Part shown: piece by piece, positions 4,924 through 12,768 of the stretch
Layout of the letters: the number at the start of each line of letters is the position of its first letter
Numbering within the stretch: the stretch's first letter is position 1
Assembly: GCA_040880545.1 (NCBI GenBank)
Contig: JBBDIE010000174.1
Span: 1-12,835 of the forward strand
Direction: 5' to 3'
Source: M55B112 sp040880545
Lineage (GTDB): Bacteria > Bacteroidota > Bacteroidia > Bacteroidales > GCA-2748055
DNA length: 12,835 bases
Notes under the pieces: model-generated
The model's input: only the letters and a program-made list of their open reading frames with translations
What the model was told of the DNA's origin: nothing
Databases searched by the model: none
Position numbers and translations under genes: made by a program

Positions 4924-6354
4924 TCACGTAAGTGTCTCCTTCAGCTCATCCAGCAGCGAACGGCTCAGATTCTCAATTTCCTCATTCAAACTGTTTCGCT
5001 TGGCCAGCAAAGCTTCCACATCGTAACTCTGATTTTCCTCGGAGTTCGGGTTCTTGATATCGAGATTGTAATTCCGCTTCTCGATCTCTTTGGTCGTTAC
5101 CTTCCAGGCCTGATCGGTTTCTTTGCGGTCGTTCCACCACTCTTTTTCTACATCAAACTCCTCAATGCGGATGGGCTTGGTTTTGGAGTAGCTCTTGTAG
5201 CCTTCGGGGTAGCGGTGTTCAAAATACCACACCTCATCGGTGGAGCCGCCTTTCTCAAAAAACAGCAAATTGGTGTTGATGCTGGTGTAGGGCGCAAACA
5301 CGCCTTTGGGCAGGCGTACGATGGTATGCAGGTTATTCTCCTTCAGTAGTTTTTCCTTGATGCGGGTTTTCACGCCTTCTCCAAACAGGAATCCGTCGGG
5401 AAGTACCAGGGCGCACCGGCCATCTTCTTTCAGCAGCCGCATGATGAGCACCAAAAACAGGTCGGCCGTTTCCCGCGTCTGAAACTGCGCAGGAAAGTTC
5501 TTTTCGATGCCGTCTTCTTCCTGTCCGCCAAAGGGAGGATTGGTCAGCACCACATCCACGCGGTCTTTGGCTTTGTACTCATTGTACGGCTTGTTGAGGG
5601 TATTATCCCGCCGGACCTTCGGCACATCAATGCCGTGCAAGATTAGGTTGGTGGTACAGAGCATGTGCGGCATCGGCTTCTTCTCCACGCCCTGAATATT
5701 CTCCTGAAAGGCTTTCAGATCCTCAATGGAATACGACTGCTCTTTCATATGCTCGATGGCATCCACCAGGAATCCACCCGTACCGCACGCCGGATCAAAC
5801 ACCGTTTCCCCGATCCGGGGATCGATCATCTGTGTCATGAATTTGGTGACCGCACGGGGCGTGTAATACTCCCCGGCATTGCCCGCACTCTGCAGGTCCT
5901 TCAGGATCTTCTCGTACAAATCGTTGAACTGATGTCGGTCGGCCTTCTTGTTGAAGTTGATCTCATTCAGCTTGTTCACCACCTGCCGAAGCAGCGTCCC
6001 CGATTTCATGTAGTTGTAGGAATCCTCAAAGATGGATTTCACCACAAAGGCCAGCTTTGGACTCTTTTCGTCCAGCTCCATTTCCTTCATTTCCTTGAAC
6101 AGCTCATCAATGAACTCCAGCAGGGCATCCCCGGTGATTCCCTCTTCATCGTGAGCCCAATTGCGGTACCGGAACCGTTCGGGGATGGGAGAGTCGTACT
6201 CATCGGTCATGAGCTCCTGTTCGGTCTCGTAATCGTCAAAAACCTTAAGGAACAGCATCCACCCAAGTTGTGAGATCCGCTGTGCATCGCCGTCAACCCC
6301 GGCATCCTTACGCATAATGTCTTGAATGGATTTGATTGTGTTGGATATGGACAT
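4924..6354 (-). CDS. hsdM: type I restriction-modification DNA methyltransferase HsdM
   Basis: The 476-aa subunit methylates adenine N6 in the target set by HsdS, with S-adenosylmethionine as donor. The N-terminal helical domain (about 6-140, opening NTIKSIQDIMRKDAGVDGDA) is the HsdM_N type. YYTPRAVTKFM (163-173) precedes the SAM-binding motif I, VFDPACGTGGFLVDA (185-199). The catalytic motif IV is NPPF at 272-275, in VDVVLTNPPFGG. ALVLPDGFLF (315-324) and LHTIVRLPKGVFAPYTSINT (342-361) are typical of the family. A coiled coil (EEIENLSRSLLDELKE) ends it. Length and motifs are complete, so the enzyme should be active if a specificity subunit is present. The stop at 4924 is followed within five bases by the MITE-like unit separating it from the DUF559 gene and hsdS. 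Confidence 0.96.
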   Translation of the reverse strand: MSISNTIKSIQDIMRKDAGVDGDAQRISQLGWMLFLKVFDDYETEQELMTDEYDSPIPERFRYRNWAHDEEGITGDALLEFIDELFKEMKEMELDEKSPKLAFVVKSIFEDSYNYMKSGTLLRQVVNKLNEINFNKKADRHQFNDLYEKILKDLQSAGNAGEYYTPRAVTKFMTQMIDPRIGETVFDPACGTGGFLVDAIEHMKEQSYSIEDLKAFQENIQGVEKKPMPHMLCTTNLILHGIDVPKVRRDNTLNKPYNEYKAKDRVDVVLTNPPFGGQEEDGIEKNFPAQFQTRETADLFLVLIMRLLKEDGRCALVLPDGFLFGEGVKTRIKEKLLKENNLHTIVRLPKGVFAPYTSINTNLLFFEKGGSTDEVWYFEHRYPEGYKSYSKTKPIRIEEFDVEKEWWNDRKETDQAWKVTTKEIEKRNYNLDIKNPNSEENQSYDVEALLAKRNSLNEEIENLSRSLLDELKETLT

Positions 6355-6374
6355 AAAGGGAATTCTAAATTAAA

Positions 6375-6396
6375 AATGTTTGAATGTTAAATTATT
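6375..6396. repeat. 22-bp direct repeat, downstream side of the lipoprotein gene
   Basis: The sequence starts AATGTTTGAATG and ends AAATTATT. It matches 7551-7572 at 21 of 22 positions in the same orientation. The pair brackets the lipoprotein gene. The rest of the 70-base gap between that gene and hsdM shows no terminator. Confidence 0.7.
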
Positions 6397-6424
6397 CCGT
6401 GTAGATATTTATTCTTTGGTAATG

Positions 6425-7546
6425 CTATTTGATGTTTATATCCCCATCAGTGAGATCTTCCTCAGTAAGTTCTGTTCTTTTGATACTTATCTCTTCTTCC
6501 TCTCCGCCAATCTCAATAGAGACAATTTCTATTTTACTTAGGTCAATTTCACTATGTACCAAAAAATCATTAAACCCAACGTATCTCAGACTTTTTCCCA
6601 GCTTTAAAAAGTGGTAAAAATCCCCTGTCTTAGTGCCTTCAGTTCTTCCTTCACTTAATACTCTATACCCCTTATTTGACCCTTCTATATTTGCTTTGGT
6701 GAATAGGTAATCCTTTCTCAATCTATTTTTTTCAATCTGAACGTCATTATTAATAGAGACATTATCGTTCTTATAGTGGAACATCAATTGATCTTGACTA
6801 TAAAAAGTAGGAAAGACTAAATAGGTTGTTAACTGTGTATTTTCTGGAATAGTCTCACAATCATTCATTAATAATTTGTGTAGCGTCTCATACTTAATTG
6901 AACCAATTTGTTCCCCTGCTATCAGTTCTTTTGAAGGTATATGCCGGTAAATTTCACCATCTCCGGTTATCATGAGCTCACTTGCACATACCCGCCTGTA
7001 ACTGTCAGATTCATTATTCATTTTAACTTCTACTACCGTCAAATATCTCCCATCAAATGAAAAAGGATTTATAGGATTAACACCAACAATATCACTAAAG
7101 TAAATATTTGGGTCAGTATAAAAATATGTTTCACCCTGAGCTTCAGACTCATTACTGATAATCTCTCTGATAAACTCAATATCACGAAAAGAGAACCCTT
7201 CTTCGGACAGTTTTTTCGTTAGAAGGCTTAATTCATCACGGGTTGTATCATCATTTGCCTCATATTGATTGGTGTAACTTAAGATACTTTTATGATGCCC
7301 ATCAAAATTACGTGTAGAAATCAATTCTCTTTCAAATAAACGGGTATCAACCGGAGTATATGTAATCGTAACTTCATCAACCGTGTCTTTAAAGGTGCTC
7401 TCCCCGATTACTCTTATTTCGTCTATAATATTCGTTACTACTACTTGTTCAGCTTTCTTGACATCACTTTTGACATTTCCGGAAGAGTAACAACCAGCAA
7501 TAGGTATAATGACCGATAGAATCAGAATATATTTAATACGTTTCAT
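6425..7546 (-). CDS. predicted lipoprotein of unknown function
   Basis: The 373-aa protein begins MKRIKYILILSVIIPIAGC. This is a basic N-terminus, a hydrophobic core and a lipobox IAGC, so Cys19 should be lipidated and the protein exported. The residue after Cys is Tyr, not Asp, which by the classical Gram-negative rule allows passage to the outer membrane. The mature part is polar and rich in predicted beta strands (for example RYLTVVEVKMNNESDSYRRV and TQLTTYLVFPTFYS), with no cysteines in a recognisable pattern and no family that I know. It sits inside the hsd operon between orf6N and hsdM, bracketed by 22-bp direct repeats, and has no known link to restriction. Its lower GC content than hsdM and hsdR (visible in the AT-rich codons) agrees with separate acquisition. 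Confidence 0.8.
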   Translation of the reverse strand: MKRIKYILILSVIIPIAGCYSSGNVKSDVKKAEQVVVTNIIDEIRVIGESTFKDTVDEVTITYTPVDTRLFERELISTRNFDGHHKSILSYTNQYEANDDTTRDELSLLTKKLSEEGFSFRDIEFIREIISNESEAQGETYFYTDPNIYFSDIVGVNPINPFSFDGRYLTVVEVKMNNESDSYRRVCASELMITGDGEIYRHIPSKELIAGEQIGSIKYETLHKLLMNDCETIPENTQLTTYLVFPTFYSQDQLMFHYKNDNVSINNDVQIEKNRLRKDYLFTKANIEGSNKGYRVLSEGRTEGTKTGDFYHFLKLGKSLRYVGFNDFLVHSEIDLSKIEIVSIEIGGEEEEISIKRTELTEEDLTDGDINIK

Positions 7547-7550
7547 TTTG

Positions 7551-7572
7551 AATGTTTGAATGATAAATTATT
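7551..7572. repeat. 22-bp direct repeat, upstream side of the lipoprotein gene
   Basis: This is the partner of 6375-6396, with one mismatch. It ends over the stop codon of the orf6N gene (7568-7570), so the orf6N C-terminus is flush with the repeat. That is what would be expected if the lipoprotein gene entered just behind orf6N. Confidence 0.7.
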
Positions 7573-8090
7573 TGGGATCAGTCTTAAATCCGATGGCCGG
7601 TTTTTCGGATTCTTCCTGTATGATGAGTTGTTTTAGTAAATCATAAATGTGGGCGATGGTTTGATCCTGCTCATCATTGTGTGCTTCAAGGTCTTCGATT
7701 TTGGCGAGAAGTTCCGCATAGTTTTCTGACCATTTCCGCATTTTTACAAACACACGCATGATTTGAATATTTACCTCCACCGCCTGCTTGCTGTTCAATA
7801 CGCTGGAAAATCGCAACGCCTTGTTCCGTGAAGGCCATCGGGGCATACCGGGTCCCACCCCAACTTGAGGTGCCAATTTGGCTCCTCAAGTTTTCAAATT
7901 CCTGATCCGACAACTCAAACATAAAATCTTCCGGAAAGCGGTCACTGTTTCGTCTGACTGCACGCTTTAATTGTTTGGTCTGCACCCCATACATTTCCGC
8001 CAAATCACGATCCAGCAGCACCTTTTCTTTTCGGATCAGGTGGACTTTGCCTTGTATGATCTCAGTCGGTATTTGCGGTTTGTCAGACAT
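7568..8090 (-). pseudogene. ORF6N (KilA-N-like) DNA-binding domain protein, frameshifted
   Basis: Translation from ATG 8090 gives IPTEIIQGKVHLIRKEKVLL, then DRDLAEMYGVQTKQLKRAVR, RNSDRFPEDFMFELSDQEFE and RYAPMAFTEQGVA, the ORF6N domain found in phage and mobile-element proteins. Immediately after GVA the frame is lost. The normal continuation (FSSVLNSKQAVEVNIQIMRV, then FVKMRKWSENYAELLAKIED) is in another frame and runs to the stop at 7568. A net loss of two bases at the short A-run 7807-7810 (T-run on the coding strand; GVA-I-FSSVLN would need six Ts where four remain) explains it. Without the shift the protein would be about 174 aa with a C-terminal coiled coil. The N-terminal piece alone would add about 40 unrelated residues before stopping at 7686. 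ORF6N proteins are probably DNA-binding. A palindrome inside this gene (7864-7890) recurs in the spacer before it. Confidence 0.85.
7864..7890. repeat. ORF6N palindrome, copy within the coding sequence
   Basis: The 27-bp imperfect palindrome runs from CTTGAGG to CCTCAAG, with 12 of 13 arm positions paired. On the coding strand it encodes LRSQIGTSS of the conserved ORF6N motif that precedes WGG. Two related copies lie outside the gene at 8110-8136 and 9313-9339. Confidence 0.8.
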
Positions 8091-8109
8091 TGATTGTTAT
8101 CGTTTTCAT

Positions 8110-8136
8110 CTTGAGGTCACAATTTGTGATCTCAAG
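8110..8136. repeat. ORF6N palindrome, intergenic copy upstream of orf6N
   Basis: The arms CTTGAGGTCACAA and TTGTGATCTCAAG pair at all 13 positions, one of them G-T. It lies 20 bases before the orf6N start, in the 56-base gap after the 383-aa gene. Read on the minus strand in one frame it gives NLRSQIVTSR then a stop, nearly the motif encoded inside orf6N. It could be an operator for the ORF6N protein or a fragment derived from an orf6N gene. Confidence 0.8.
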
Positions 8137-8146
8137 TTATGGTGGT

Positions 8147-9298
8147 CTATAGAGCCTTTAATTTCTTCTTGAAATCACGTTTTATCATTTTATAGTAAGC
8201 TTTTGCATCTTCTTCATCACATTCAACTTTTAAAGATTCTTCTCCAAGTAACGTGAATTTTTTTATGAGGCCTGCAAAATGATTTTGGTGCTTATCAATG
8301 AAAGAGTCTCTATAACTATCTATTAATTTTTTCTTAGTGATGTTGTCAACAAATCGAACGAATGGAATCAAATTACTATAGGTCAATTCGTAGAATATTC
8401 TTCCATCATTTTCTCCTAATGTAGTTTCCTTTTTTTCAATCTTAATTAAATGCAATTTCCCCTCATAAAACATTTTCAGCATTGGGGAGTCATCTTGGCG
8501 ATTTAATACCAAAGGAAAGTAAATTTCATTTACATACAGATGGTATAAAATGGGTGTATTGTCTCTTATTGCGAGAAAGAATTTTCTTGCAAAGATATAA
8601 TCATTAGTACTTCTATTTAGTAAATTGAAAAAGATCAGCGAAGTGGAAGAGTTAGAATCAAGGTCAAGACCGGTTTGAAAATCTTTCAATGTCTTAAAAC
8701 CGGTCTTAGATAAATACTTCCTTACCTTTTTCTTTATTTCATGATACTTAATTGTTCTTGTTGATTTAGGGATATCAATAATATTGCTAGCAAAGAAATT
8801 AATCTTTGAAGAAGTATGAAGAACTAAATTATAAAATTCTGAAGCAGTTCTTCCTTCATATCTTTTAGTATCTCCAACTTCTTTTCTTATGCTAAGCTGG
8901 ATATTTTTTGTAGTCTCGTATAAAAGGAAAGCAAGGCTATGAATTTCTGAACTTGAATCGCTTGTAGCACTAACCAATTTCTTTGTTAATGAATTAATAT
9001 GTAAAACATCATCCTCGTCTGCAGGCCTACTGATATCATCTTTATCGTTTATTTCTTGAATTATTTTATTAGTAATCTCTCTTGCTTGGCTATTTGCTGC
9101 ATGAACACTTTTTACCCTGTCTTTAATGATATCCTCAATCAAATACTTTTTTATACCTTTATGACCTAGATATAATCCACCAATTAAAGCAATAATGGTG
9201 AAAAAATCTTTTGCCATAGAAAAATAGTCCGTAACAGAAAGTCCACTTTCACTTGCTTCAGTTAAGAAAAAGACTAATAAAAGTATGAGTGTTTCCAT
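8147..9298 (-). CDS. membrane-anchored protein of unknown function (383 aa)
   Basis: The N-terminus has two hydrophobic stretches, 3-13 (TLILLLVFFLT) and about 32-46 (FFTIIALIGGLYLGH), followed by a basic segment KGIKKYLI. The second is a likely membrane anchor, leaving a cytoplasmic domain of some 330 residues. That domain is polar, helical and Lys-rich (KYHEIKKKVRKYL and KRDFKKKLKAL near the end). I recognise no family or catalytic motif. The gene is AT-rich compared with hsdR and hsdM. It lies in the hsd operon between the 244-aa membrane protein and orf6N, and the spacers on both sides carry the same palindrome family as direct repeats, as if this gene had been inserted or duplicated there. 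A role in sensing or membrane-linked defence is possible but unproven. Confidence 0.75.
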   Translation of the reverse strand: METLILLLVFFLTEASESGLSVTDYFSMAKDFFTIIALIGGLYLGHKGIKKYLIEDIIKDRVKSVHAANSQAREITNKIIQEINDKDDISRPADEDDVLHINSLTKKLVSATSDSSSEIHSLAFLLYETTKNIQLSIRKEVGDTKRYEGRTASEFYNLVLHTSSKINFFASNIIDIPKSTRTIKYHEIKKKVRKYLSKTGFKTLKDFQTGLDLDSNSSTSLIFFNLLNRSTNDYIFARKFFLAIRDNTPILYHLYVNEIYFPLVLNRQDDSPMLKMFYEGKLHLIKIEKKETTLGENDGRIFYELTYSNLIPFVRFVDNITKKKLIDSYRDSFIDKHQNHFAGLIKKFTLLGEESLKVECDEEDAKAYYKMIKRDFKKKLKAL

Positions 9299-9312
9299 TT
9301 TTAACTATTCAT

Positions 9313-9339
9313 CATGAGGGCACAATTTGTAATCTCAAG
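9313..9339. repeat. ORF6N palindrome, degenerate intergenic copy
   Basis: It matches the copy at 8110-8136 with three mismatches over about 34 bases including flanks, in the same orientation, but three arm positions no longer pair. It stands 14 bases before the start of the 383-aa gene. With the copy at 8110 it brackets that gene. Confidence 0.7.
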
Positions 9340-9354
9340 TTGCAACTATTGTTT

Positions 9355-10089
9355 TCAGTCGAGATTTATTTTTGTTCTATACTTTTTAGGATATCGAATA
9401 AATTTAGGGTCTAAATAATCAATTAGATCAATTAAGTAGTTCTGAATCAGAATAAGCCTTTTACTAACGGAATCAAGATTCTTGGAAGTAGTTTCAATAT
9501 CCTCTTTGAGATAATCGAATATTGAGTGACTTTTAAATATCATAAAATCTGTTCTAAACTTATTGTAGCCTATACATTGGTTTCTACCCGAGTCATTTTC
9601 TAGAATCATAATTTCTCCAAGTGCCCTTTGTTCACCTGCAAAAATTCTAAAGGTATTTCCATATTGATCCGTTAAAAAAGTTTGAGAAATCTTGTTTATC
9701 AAGTCGGACAGTTTTTTTGTTTTTTCATCTTCCCCAAGATCAATGAATTGTATTCCATTTCTAATTATTTCAGTCCAACAAAAATATTGCGCTATCAAAA
9801 ATAGAGTGCTTTCTACAACATATTCTCTTTCTCTTGAGTCACCGTTTTCATAATACGCCTCAAGAAGTTGCATCATTAAGATATTATACAGCCGACTTTG
9901 CAAATCATAAGCAGCTTTAATCAATGGTTCTTTATAATTCGAAACCTCTTTTTCATCTTCACGGTCAAGTTTTAGAAGTTCTAACTGATGTGAAAGCTTG
10001 GTATTACTTTTTTGACCTATTACTGCTATGATGCCAGCAATGATTGCAAAAACTCCTGAAATAATTGCTACTGTTAATTCTATATTCAT
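9355..10089 (-). CDS. membrane-anchored protein of unknown function (244 aa)
   Basis: One transmembrane segment lies at about 5-25 (LTVAIISGVFAIIAGIIAVI), followed by a helical cytoplasmic region. Recognisable blocks are YKEPLIKAAYDLQSRLYNIL (52-71), REYVVESTLFLIAQYFCWTE, IQFIDLGEDEKTKKL, FLTDQYGNTFRIFAGEQRAL and GEIMI. From memory these belong to a widespread family of uncharacterised single-TM proteins found in many phyla, with the same order 'EPLL..A.DLQSR.YNI', 'E..L....QY..W.EI', 'FR..GEQRA.GE'. No function is known to me. It follows hsdR by 23 bases on the same strand and precedes the 383-aa membrane protein, so the two may act together. Confidence 0.8.
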   Translation of the reverse strand: MNIELTVAIISGVFAIIAGIIAVIGQKSNTKLSHQLELLKLDREDEKEVSNYKEPLIKAAYDLQSRLYNILMMQLLEAYYENGDSREREYVVESTLFLIAQYFCWTEIIRNGIQFIDLGEDEKTKKLSDLINKISQTFLTDQYGNTFRIFAGEQRALGEIMILENDSGRNQCIGYNKFRTDFMIFKSHSIFDYLKEDIETTSKNLDSVSKRLILIQNYLIDLIDYLDPKFIRYPKKYRTKINLD

Positions 10090-10112
10090 GGTGCAGTAAA
10101 ATTCATCTGATA

Positions 10113-12479
10113 TTACGCTGATTTATAAAGCTCATCCTCAATCTCATGGATGGCTTTCAGGTATTCATCTTTACCGCCAAATTCCTGAATGATCTCCATC
10201 GGTGTGCCCATGTTATTGAAAGGATCTAAGCGAAGGATATTCACATCTTCCAGGTTTTCGAGGCCTTCATCTTCGTACTTCTCAAGCAGACCCTCCAAAA
10301 CCTCTTTGGCGGTTCCCGAGTATTTCCCGAAATAGTTTCTCTTTTTCACGTTGTTGGCCCGTTCCTGTCGGGTGAGTGCCGGTTGCTCAAAAGCTACGTG
10401 ACAGATCAAGTCAAAGGGATCGAGGTCTTTATCTACGACTTTTTTAAGTTCTTCAAATACCACTCCGGATTCTTCCAGCTCTTCTACAATGGCCTGTTTC
10501 TTCTCGGAATCCTTCCACTTGCGGAGGAAGTCATCCAGTGAGCCGTACTTCTCATTAATTTTCTTGCGGGAGTAATCCTTCAGCGATTCGGTCACCAGCT
10601 TGCCGTCATCATCATAATATTGTATTCGTTGGTTTAGCAGCTTCACTTCCACATTATCCACATAAAAACGCTTAACCTCACCGTCTTCAATTTCGCCTCC
10701 GGTATCATCCATGTTCTCCCAGGGATCGCCTTCTTCGTGTACCATATCCCCCAGTTCTTCATCCTCTTTAATGATATCCTCAGCAGGATTATCATCCGGC
10801 CCAAAAGTAGCGGCTTGTACCGGTTCCCCATCAAAGTCAGGATCGGCAAAGTGGCGGGTCACATTACGGAAATCCATGATGGTGAAATACATCTTCCCGT
10901 AATCCTCACTGATGCGCGTTCCCCGTCCAATGATCTGTTTGAATTCGGTCATGGAGCCAATATTGGCATCCAGCACAATGAATTTACAGGTAGGAATATC
11001 GACACCGGTCGTAAGCAACTTTGAAGTGGTAGCAATCACAGGATAGGGTTCTTCCTCATCCATGAAGTTATCCAGTTCCATCTTGCCCGCTTGTTCGTCT
11101 CCGGTAATACGCATCACATACCGGGAATCCTTAGCCACCAGATCGGCATTCAAATTCATCAGCGCCTGCCGCATTCGTTCCGCATGATCGATATCAATAC
11201 AAAAGACGATTGTTTTGGCGTAACGATCGGTTTCTTTCAAAAACTCTGTGACTTTTCGAGCGACCAGCTCGGTACGTTTTTCAAGGATCAGATTCCGGTC
11301 ATAATCTTTTTGGTTGTACTCTCGATCGGGAATTACATTTCCATGCTTGTCCGTAAAGCCATCCACAGGACGCCAACCTTCGGCATCTTTATCTATGGTA
11401 AACCGCACTACTTTATAAGGAGCCAAAAATCCGTCTGCAATACCTTGCTTCAGGGAATAGGTATAAATCGGCTCCCCGAAATAGTCGATGTTGGAAACGG
11501 TGTTGGTTTCTTTGGGAGTGGCGGTAAGACCAATATGAGTGGCACTGTCAAAATACTCTAAAACCCGTCTCCATGCAGAATCAGCGGCAGCACTTCCACG
11601 GTGACACTCATCAATAATAATCAGGTCAAAAAAGTCCGGGGAATATTCCTTGAACACGTCCGCATAATCTTCATTCCCCGTCACCGCCTGGTACAAAGCA
11701 AAATAGATCTGGTGAGCCTTACTGACATTTCCCCGCTGAATCTTGTGAACTACATCTTTAAGCGAGCCAAAGTATTTACGAATCGGATCATCCACTAAAA
11801 TATTACGATCAGCCAAAAACAGAATGCGTTTATTCTCGCCTGATTTCCACAGTCTCCAAATGATCTGAAAAGCAGTAATCGTTTTCCCGGTCCCAGTTGC
11901 CATTACCAGCAATATGCGATCCAGTCCTTTGGCAATGGCTTCAATAGTGCGGTTTACGGCAATTTCCTGATAATATCGAAGAGTACGGCCTCCCTGTTCA
12001 AAGTGATAGGGTTGTTTGACTAACTTCTCTTGTTCTTTATCTAATCCTTTAGCTTCGGCATATCGATTCCAAAGTTCTTGTGGAGATGGAAACTCATCAA
12101 GTCCAATTTCCTGAATGATCTCACCATCAGACTTTGTTCGGTCCTGTTCCACAAAGCCATCTCCATTAGAGCTATATACAAAAGGGATGTCGAGAATATC
12201 TCCGTAATCCAAAGCCTGTTGAAGTCCGGCTCCAACAGCGTGCTTATTATCTTTCGCTTCGATAACTGCTAAAGGGATGCCCCGTTTGTAGTAAAGAATA
12301 TAATCGGCCTTTTTACCTTTTTCGCGCTTGGCCACAGAACCTTTCACCCGAATTCTTCCGTCCGTAAAATACTGCTCTTCCCGAATTTGCTTTTGAAGAT
12401 CCCACCCGGCTTCAGTTAATGCGGGGGTGATAAACTTCGAGCGGATATCCGCTTCCGTAAGATCCCGTTTATTAGCCAT
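10113..12479 (-). CDS. hsdR: type I restriction-modification endonuclease/translocase HsdR
   Basis: The 788-aa motor subunit translocates DNA with ATP and cuts it away from the target. It has the N-terminal nuclease with PD-(D/E)XK-type residues Asp59 and Glu74-x-Lys76 (KADYILYY, AVIEAKD). The superfamily 2 helicase follows, with Walker A ATGTGKT (194-200), DECH box (290-293), TATP (319-322) and motif VI IGRGTR near residue 545. The C-terminal part is the helical HsdM/S-binding region. Length and motif order resemble the EcoAI (type IB) group, usually about 810 aa; the subgroup is inference. The frame is intact. It is the first gene of the operon, with ATG at 12479 and only a weak A/G-rich sequence in place of a Shine-Dalgarno site. 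hsdM and hsdS follow only after about 3.8 kb of accessory genes. Classical operons have hsdR next to hsdM. Confidence 0.96.
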   Translation of the reverse strand: MANKRDLTEADIRSKFITPALTEAGWDLQKQIREEQYFTDGRIRVKGSVAKREKGKKADYILYYKRGIPLAVIEAKDNKHAVGAGLQQALDYGDILDIPFVYSSNGDGFVEQDRTKSDGEIIQEIGLDEFPSPQELWNRYAEAKGLDKEQEKLVKQPYHFEQGGRTLRYYQEIAVNRTIEAIAKGLDRILLVMATGTGKTITAFQIIWRLWKSGENKRILFLADRNILVDDPIRKYFGSLKDVVHKIQRGNVSKAHQIYFALYQAVTGNEDYADVFKEYSPDFFDLIIIDECHRGSAAADSAWRRVLEYFDSATHIGLTATPKETNTVSNIDYFGEPIYTYSLKQGIADGFLAPYKVVRFTIDKDAEGWRPVDGFTDKHGNVIPDREYNQKDYDRNLILEKRTELVARKVTEFLKETDRYAKTIVFCIDIDHAERMRQALMNLNADLVAKDSRYVMRITGDEQAGKMELDNFMDEEEPYPVIATTSKLLTTGVDIPTCKFIVLDANIGSMTEFKQIIGRGTRISEDYGKMYFTIMDFRNVTRHFADPDFDGEPVQAATFGPDDNPAEDIIKEDEELGDMVHEEGDPWENMDDTGGEIEDGEVKRFYVDNVEVKLLNQRIQYYDDDGKLVTESLKDYSRKKINEKYGSLDDFLRKWKDSEKKQAIVEELEESGVVFEELKKVVDKDLDPFDLICHVAFEQPALTRQERANNVKKRNYFGKYSGTAKEVLEGLLEKYEDEGLENLEDVNILRLDPFNNMGTPMEIIQEFGGKDEYLKAIHEIEDELYKSA

Positions 12480-12549
12480 TTAATTCTATTTTCAATGCTT
12501 TAGAGAAAATAGAAGAAATGAAGGATTTTAAAAATCAAAACTTCAATAA

Positions 12550-12621
12550 TTATATTCTTTCCCACATTGGTTTTCCTTCAGCATCTGTATGATCTCTTAG
12601 TATTCGAAAATCACGGTCCAT
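12550..12621 (-). CDS. possible 23-aa small protein or gene remnant
   Basis: An ATG at 12621 with GAGG six bases upstream opens MDRDFRILRDHTDAEGKPMW, then ERI and TAA at 12552-12550. The sequence looks protein-like (charged, few rare residues), and could be a small protein, the N-terminal remnant of a longer gene, or chance. No family recognised. Confidence 0.3.
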   Translation of the reverse strand: MDRDFRILRDHTDAEGKPMWERI

Positions 12622-12632
12622 ATTTATCCTCG

Positions 12633-12675
12633 TCCCGGTGCACTGCTCCGGGATGCTCATTGGAGGCCCCGCCTC
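12633..12675. repeat. two adjacent GC-rich hairpins
   Basis: TCCCGG (12633-12638) pairs with CCGGGA (12648-12653), and GAGGC (12663-12667) pairs with GCCTC (12671-12675) around CCC. Two hairpins this close resemble small dispersed repetitive elements. Neither has a T-run, so a terminator is unlikely. Confidence 0.45.
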
Positions 12676-12768
12676 AAACTAAATGGCTTACAGGAAACTA
12701 TTGGTTATAGTTTTTAAGGCCCGATAACTATTTCACCTTCCAGGCATTCTCCAACATATACCCGGCAA

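Larger units (their letters stand above)
12480..12768. other. region upstream of hsdR: AT-rich leader, small ORF and hairpin repeats
   Basis: The promoter for the minus-strand hsd operon should lie here, most likely in the AT-rich 12481-12560, but I see no strong -33/-7 or -35/-10 pair. The rest holds a 23-codon frame (12550-12621) and two GC-rich hairpins (12633-12675). No large gene is present. Confidence 0.5.

Noticed and set aside
4870..5349. Plus-strand frame starting in the repeat unit and crossing into hsdM
   Set aside because: It begins in the hairpin repeat and overlaps the 3' end of hsdM in antisense; no domain is visible.
5665..6273. Long antisense frame over hsdM
   Set aside because: It lies wholly within the strongly supported hsdM gene on the opposite strand and has no recognisable domain; it is a composition shadow.
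12695..12713. Terminator AAACTAT-TGGTT-ATAGTTT
   Set aside because: The stem is only seven A/T-rich pairs, the T-run is on the plus strand, and the gene ending nearby is on the minus strand.
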